Assembly (NCBI GenBank): GCA_021158845.1
Contig: JAGGSY010000092.1
Location: 1-8,883 of the forward strand
DNA: 8,883 nt
DNA from: Caldisericia bacterium
GTDB taxonomy: Bacteria; Caldisericota; Caldisericia; B22-G15
Direction of reading: 5' to 3'
Part shown: positions 5,656 through 8,883 of the stretch, in pieces
Layout: every line of letters begins with the position of its first letter
Numbering within the stretch: position 1 is the stretch's first letter
Position numbers and translations under genes: made by a program
Notes under the pieces: model-generated
What the model was told of the DNA's origin: nothing
The model's input: only the letters and a program-made list of their open reading frames with translations
Databases searched by the model: none

Positions 5656-6561
5656 ATGAGTGTTACTGAAACTGCATTAAGAGAGGAAAAAATAGAAGTT
5701 CATGGTTATTGGTATTATGTTTTTAGAAGATTGAGGAAACATAAAATAGCAATGATAAGCCTTGTTGTGCTTATCATTATTATACTTTCAGCAGTTTTTG
5801 CACCCTATTTATCCTTGGGAAATGACCCTTACACCTATATAGAGTCTGTTCCTTGGTCTACCAGAGTGGAGTTGGCTCCTCCTGGACCAGGGCATCCATT
5901 GGGGCTTGATCAAATGGGAAGAGATGCGTGGGCAAGACTTCTTTATGGAGGAAGAGTCTCTCTTACCGTAGGTTTAAGTGCAAGTATCTTATCGGCGATT
6001 ATAGGTTTGATTCTTGGATTGATCTCTGGTTACTCTGGGAGATTAACTGATACTTTAATAATGAGATTTACAGATATGATGCTTTCCATTCCGGTTTTAC
6101 CTTTGATGGTTGTTCTTAATGCTATAATTAGAGGATCAGTTTTTACAATAATTCTTATTATCACGGTATTTGGTTGGATGGGGGTAGCTCGTCTTGTAAG
6201 AGGACAGGTTCTATCTTTAAAAGAGCAAGAATTTATAGAGGCAGCGAGAGCTATAGGTGCAAGTCCTTTAAGGATAATGATTAGACATCTTCTGCCAAAT
6301 GTTATGGCTCCTGTTATAGTTGCTTCTACTCTTGCAATAAGTGGAAATATAATCTACGAAGCTACATTAAGTTTTTTAGGTTTAGGGATTAGACAACCGA
6401 CTCCTTCCTGGGGAAATATGCTTAATGGTGCACAAACATTTATGCTCTCTGCACCATGGCTTGTATGGTGGCCCGGTCTTGCCATATTTATAACAACTCT
6501 CTCTTTTAACTTCCTTGGTGATGGGTTGAGGGATGCCCTTGATCCAAGACTTAAGATATAA
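5656..6561 (+). CDS. dppC: Peptide ABC transporter permease, DppC/OppC type
   Basis: A 301-residue permease. It has the N-terminal cytoplasmic stretch and first helix (about 31-50) of the OppC_N region, then the diagnostic HPLGLDQMGRDAWARLLYGG (80-99). Four or five further helices lie between about 105 and 290. The EAA loop is at 194-215 (IEAARAIGASPLRIMIRHLL), and LSFLGLGIRQPTPSWGNML near 238-256 is a strong DppC hallmark. The protein ends GLRDALDPRLKI, as the family usually does. GGGAGG at 5645-5650 gives the ribosome binding site with a 5-nt gap. It forms the second half of the membrane pore with the preceding permease. Confidence 0.94.
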   Translation: MSVTETALREEKIEVHGYWYYVFRRLRKHKIAMISLVVLIIIILSAVFAPYLSLGNDPYTYIESVPWSTRVELAPPGPGHPLGLDQMGRDAWARLLYGGRVSLTVGLSASILSAIIGLILGLISGYSGRLTDTLIMRFTDMMLSIPVLPLMVVLNAIIRGSVFTIILIITVFGWMGVARLVRGQVLSLKEQEFIEAARAIGASPLRIMIRHLLPNVMAPVIVASTLAISGNIIYEATLSFLGLGIRQPTPSWGNMLNGAQTFMLSAPWLVWWPGLAIFITTLSFNFLGDGLRDALDPRLKI

Positions 6562-6571
6562 GGAGTAAATC

Positions 6572-7570
6572 ATGGAAAAAGACATACTTTTAGAAACAAA
6601 AGATTTGACAACTTACTTCTATACAGATGATGGAGTTGTAAGGGCAGTTGAAGGAGTTGATTTAAAGATTAGAGTTGGTGAAACTCTTGGCCTTGTGGGT
6701 GAATCTGGCTGTGGAAAATCTGTTACATCCCTTTCTATAATGAGACTTGTTCCATGGCCCCCTGGAAAGATTGTTAAAGGAGAGGTCTGGTTTAAAGGAG
6801 AGGATCTACTTAAGAAGACAGAAGAGGAGATGAGAAGAGTCAGAGGGAGTCAGATCTCCATGATCTTTCAGGAGCCGATGACCTCCCTTAATCCAGTATT
6901 TACTGTTGGCTTTCAGGTGATGGAGGCAATTCTCGTACATCAGGATGTTACTGAAGAGGAGGCGAAGAAAAAAGCCATTGAGATGTTGGATCTTGTTGGA
7001 ATACCTGATCCAGAAAAGAGATTCTACAACTATCCACACCAGATGTCAGGAGGAATGAGACAGAGAGTTATGATTGCTATGGCTCTTTCATGTAATCCTG
7101 ATCTTCTTATATCAGATGAGGCAACAACTGCCCTTGATGTTACAATTCAAGCTCAGATTCTTGAACTTATGAAGGATTTAAAGAAGAAAATAGGAATGGC
7201 AATCCTAATGATAACCCATAACCTTGCAGTAATTGCAGAAATGGCAGATAGCATTGCAGTTATGTACACTGGAAGAATAGTTGAATATTCCGATGTAAAG
7301 ACGATATTTAAGAATCCACAACATCCATACACTTATGGATTGCTTCACTCTATACCTCTTGTTACAAAACCAAGAAAACCCGGAGAAAGACTCGCCACCA
7401 TTGAGGGTGTAGTTCCAAATCCATACCATATGCCAAAGGGATGTAAGTTCCATCCAAGATGTCCCTATTCCACAAAGAAATGTAGAGAGGAAGAACCTCC
7501 CCTTGAAGAAATTTCTCCAGGACATTGGGTTAGATGCTGGAACTACCTGAAACCAGGAGAGGGGGTGTAG
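6572..7570 (+). CDS. dppD: Peptide ABC transporter ATP-binding protein, DppD/OppD type
   Basis: A 332-residue cytoplasmic ATPase. It shows Walker A GESGCGKS (43-50), Q-loop [10 protein letters not shown] (99-108), ABC signature MSGGMRQR (158-165), Walker B LLISDE (178-183) followed by ATTALD, and switch His217 in MITHNLAV. The C-terminal oligopeptide/dipeptide extension is present, with cysteines C291, C297, C304 and C322 arranged as C-x5-C-x6-C-x17-C. In a characterised thermophile DppD this extension binds a [4Fe-4S] cluster; cluster binding here is inference from the conserved cysteines. Walker B reads DEATT instead of the more common DEPTT, a known variant in this family. AGGAG at 6561-6565 overlaps the preceding stop codon. 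It acts with the next ATPase as a heterodimer that powers the two permeases. Confidence 0.95.
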   Translation: MEKDILLETKDLTTYFYTDDGVVRAVEGVDLKIRVGETLGLVGESGCGKSVTSLSIMRLVPWPPGKIVKGEVWFKGEDLLKKTEEEMRRVRGSQISMIFQEPMTSLNPVFTVGFQVMEAILVHQDVTEEEAKKKAIEMLDLVGIPDPEKRFYNYPHQMSGGMRQRVMIAMALSCNPDLLISDEATTALDVTIQAQILELMKDLKKKIGMAILMITHNLAVIAEMADSIAVMYTGRIVEYSDVKTIFKNPQHPYTYGLLHSIPLVTKPRKPGERLATIEGVVPNPYHMPKGCKFHPRCPYSTKKCREEEPPLEEISPGHWVRCWNYLKPGEGV

Positions 7571-7571
7571 G

Positions 7572-8543
7572 ATGGCAGAACCTTTGGTTAGAGTTAAGAA
7601 TCTAAAGAAGTATTTCCCAATACATGGTGGAGTTCTCGGGGGAGTTATAGCATGGGTTAAAGCTGTAGATGAGATATCCTTTGACATATATGAAGGTGAA
7701 ACACTTGGCCTTGTAGGTGAATCAGGTTCTGGAAAGACAACAGTAGGAAAAACAATCCTTCAGTTGTATAGACCAACAGATGGCGAGGTTTACTTTGAGG
7801 GGAAACTCATAAATAATTTGAAGGGAGAGGAGTTAAGAAAGTTGAGAAGGAATATGCAGATAATATTTCAAGATCCATACGGTTCTCTAAATCCAAGAAT
7901 GCCAATTTCAGAGATAATCGGTGAACCTCTCGTAGTTCATAGACTTATAAAGAATAGAAACGAGATGCTTGATAGAGTTGTTGAGGTTATGGAACTTGTT
8001 GGATTAAGACCAGAGTATCTAAACAGGTATCCCCATGAATTTTCTGGAGGACAGAGGCAGAGAATTGGTATTGCAAGAGCTATAATTTTGAACCCAAAGT
8101 TTGTTGTTTGCGACGAGCCTGTATCTGCCCTTGATGTTTCCATCCAATCTCAGGTGATAAATCTTCTAAACGATCTTCAGGAGAAGCTAAAACTGACATA
8201 CCTATTCATTGCTCACGATTTAGCAGTTATAAGACACATGTGTGATAGAGTTGTTGTTATGTATCTTGGAAAGGTAATGGAGATAGCTGAGAATCAGGAG
8301 TTGTTTGAGAATCCTCTTCATCCTTATACTCAAGCACTTTTATCTGCAGTTCCTGTTCCAGACCCAGAGGTTAAAAAGGAAAGAATAATCCTTAAGGGAG
8401 ATATTCCTTCTCCAATAAACCCTCCGTCAGGGTGCGTTTTTCATACCCGTTGTCCTGTTGCAATGCCAATATGTAAAGAGGTAAAACCTGAACTTAGAGA
8501 GATAAAACCAGGGCATTTCGTTGCATGCCATGCTGTGAAATAA
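7572..8543 (+). CDS. dppF: Peptide ABC transporter ATP-binding protein, DppF/OppF type
   Basis: A 323-residue ATPase, partner of the preceding DppD-type protein. The start [17 protein letters not shown] is followed by an insert ([15 protein letters not shown]) typical of OppF/DppF. Catalytic motifs are Walker A GESGSGKT (49-56), Q-loop [12 protein letters not shown] (99-110), signature FSGGQRQR (157-164), Walker B FVVCDE (177-182) then PVSALD, and switch His215 in FIAHDLAV. The C-terminal extension again has four cysteines (C288, C294, C301, C319) with almost the same spacing as in DppD. The gene begins 1 nt after the previous stop; G-rich sequence at 7561-7567 is the likely ribosome binding site and still lies inside the upstream coding region. 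It closes the operon, just before a strong terminator. Confidence 0.95.
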   Translation: MAEPLVRVKNLKKYFPIHGGVLGGVIAWVKAVDEISFDIYEGETLGLVGESGSGKTTVGKTILQLYRPTDGEVYFEGKLINNLKGEELRKLRRNMQIIFQDPYGSLNPRMPISEIIGEPLVVHRLIKNRNEMLDRVVEVMELVGLRPEYLNRYPHEFSGGQRQRIGIARAIILNPKFVVCDEPVSALDVSIQSQVINLLNDLQEKLKLTYLFIAHDLAVIRHMCDRVVVMYLGKVMEIAENQELFENPLHPYTQALLSAVPVPDPEVKKERIILKGDIPSPINPPSGCVFHTRCPVAMPICKEVKPELREIKPGHFVACHAVK

Positions 8544-8545
8544 TA

Positions 8546-8574
8546 TAGAGGAGGGTTAACCCTCCTCTAATTTT
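8546..8574 (+). terminator. Rho-independent terminator of the transporter operon
   Basis: A perfect 24-nt palindrome at 8546-8569, folding as TAGAGGAGGG / CCCTCCTCTA with a TTAA loop, is followed by ATTTT. It begins 2 nt after the ATPase stop codon. Being fully symmetric it could also act on leftward transcripts, although the U-run on that side is poor. Confidence 0.82.
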
Positions 8575-8579
8575 CCATT

Positions 8580-8828
8580 GTGAAATTACTGGTTAAAGTC
8601 ATTCCAAATGCGAAAAAGAATGAGATAAAGGATTTTAAAGGGGGTATTTTGTATGTTAAAATTTCTGCACCACCAGTAAAAGGAAAGGCAAATAGAGAGT
8701 TATTAAAATTTTTAAAGAGAAAATTTGAGGTCAAAGATATAAAGATTGTATCCGGTGAAAAATCAAGATTGAAAACACTTGATATCCCTCTATCAGATGA
8801 GGAAATATTTAAGATTCTTCACATTTAA
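8580..8828 (+). CDS. DUF167 (YggU-like) family small protein
   Basis: An 82-residue protein matching the DUF167/YggU pattern: a KLLVKVIPNAKKNEI strand region at 2-16, the central hallmark VKISAPPVKGKANRELLKFL at 26-45, and IVSGEKSRLKTLDIP near 57-71. The domain is a small alpha/beta fold found in all three domains of life, and its molecular function is not established. Length is normal for a single-domain member. The start is GTG at 8580, because an in-frame TAA lies at 8568-8570 and no ATG intervenes. No Shine-Dalgarno sequence precedes it; the bases upstream are the 3' arm of the operon terminator. Translation may therefore be inefficient, or the message leaderless: TCTAAT at 8566-8571 is a possible -10 box without a good -35. 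It is not obviously linked to peptide transport. Confidence 0.85.
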   Translation: MKLLVKVIPNAKKNEIKDFKGGILYVKISAPPVKGKANRELLKFLKRKFEVKDIKIVSGEKSRLKTLDIPLSDEEIFKILHI

Positions 8829-8883
8829 AGATAACAACAAATAAATCAATATCACTAAATTCATTGATGTTTCCCTTGCAAGG
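8809..8883 (-). pseudogene. Possible 3' end of a truncated nucleotidyltransferase-fold gene (partial)
   Basis: On the minus strand, codons from 8883 read PCKGNINEFSDIDLFVV, then six more residues (IFKCEES), then TAA at 8811-8809. G-x5-SDIDLxVV is the active-site signature of the nucleotidyltransferase (NTP_transf_2/MNT) fold, where the family has GSxxxG-x4/5-SDxDL; the GS pair would sit just beyond the window edge. Only about nine residues follow SDIDL before the stop, so the third catalytic carboxylate and the rest of the fold are absent. The frame overlaps the DUF167 3' end by 20 nt. I infer a truncated or decayed gene, perhaps from an MNT/HEPN-like pair. With 25 codons visible, a chance match cannot be excluded. 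Confidence 0.42.

Noticed and set aside
7205..7687. 160-codon minus-strand frame over the DppD/DppF junction
   Set aside because: It spans two well-supported ATPase genes, and the product has no family features.
8845..8868. ATCAAT / ATTGAT inverted repeat after the DUF167 gene, considered as a terminator
   Set aside because: Six A/T-rich pairs with a 12-nt loop and no U-run; expected by chance in this composition.
8874..8883. CCTTGCAAGG 10-bp palindrome at the right edge
   Set aside because: Short, at the window boundary, and inside the putative coding fragment; not enough to call a site.

Overview
The window looks like chromosomal DNA of an AT-rich, probably thermophilic bacterium. Evidence: A/T-rich codon choice with AGA/AGG arginine codons, Lys/Glu-rich proteins, strong GGAGG ribosome binding sites, sigma70-type promoters, and an SLH-anchored secreted binding protein. 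The SLH anchor instead of a lipobox, plus an EndoQ-type nuclease, suggests a deep-branching thermophilic lineage (Caldisericota-like is my guess; taxonomy cannot be fixed from this sequence alone).

Left third, minus strand (about 2131 to 1): three overlapping genes read leftward from one promoter. They are a HIT-family nucleotide hydrolase/transferase, a PHP-domain protein of the Endonuclease Q type (repair of deaminated DNA), and a DUF2284 cysteine-rich putative metal-binding protein cut off by the left edge. The last is easily missed because it has no stop codon inside the window.

Divergent intergenic region (2120-2348): an extended -10 promoter places the likely HIT transcript start on its own ATG (leaderless). 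In the middle are two near-identical hyphenated palindromes whose centres lie 33 bp apart. Next comes a textbook TTGACA-17-TAAAAT promoter firing rightward, then a 75-nt leader that can fold two hairpins, one of which covers the ribosome binding site.

Centre and right, plus strand (2349-8543): a complete five-gene Opp/Dpp-type peptide ABC transporter. Gene order is SLH-fused family-5 substrate-binding protein, two permeases, two ATPases. A strong hairpin in the 76-nt gap after the binding protein probably attenuates transcription so that more binding protein than membrane complex is made. The other four genes are packed with 1-12 nt gaps, and the operon ends in a perfect 24-nt palindromic terminator.

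Right edge: a small DUF167/YggU gene (8580-8828) with a GTG start and no Shine-Dalgarno sequence, then a convergent minus-strand fragment carrying a nucleotidyltransferase active-site motif (G-x5-SDIDLFVV) that stops only nine residues after SDIDL and overlaps the DUF167 3' end. It looks like the end of a truncated or decayed gene. No stretch longer than about 300 bases lacks a gene, and I saw no tRNA, rRNA, CRISPR array or insertion sequence.
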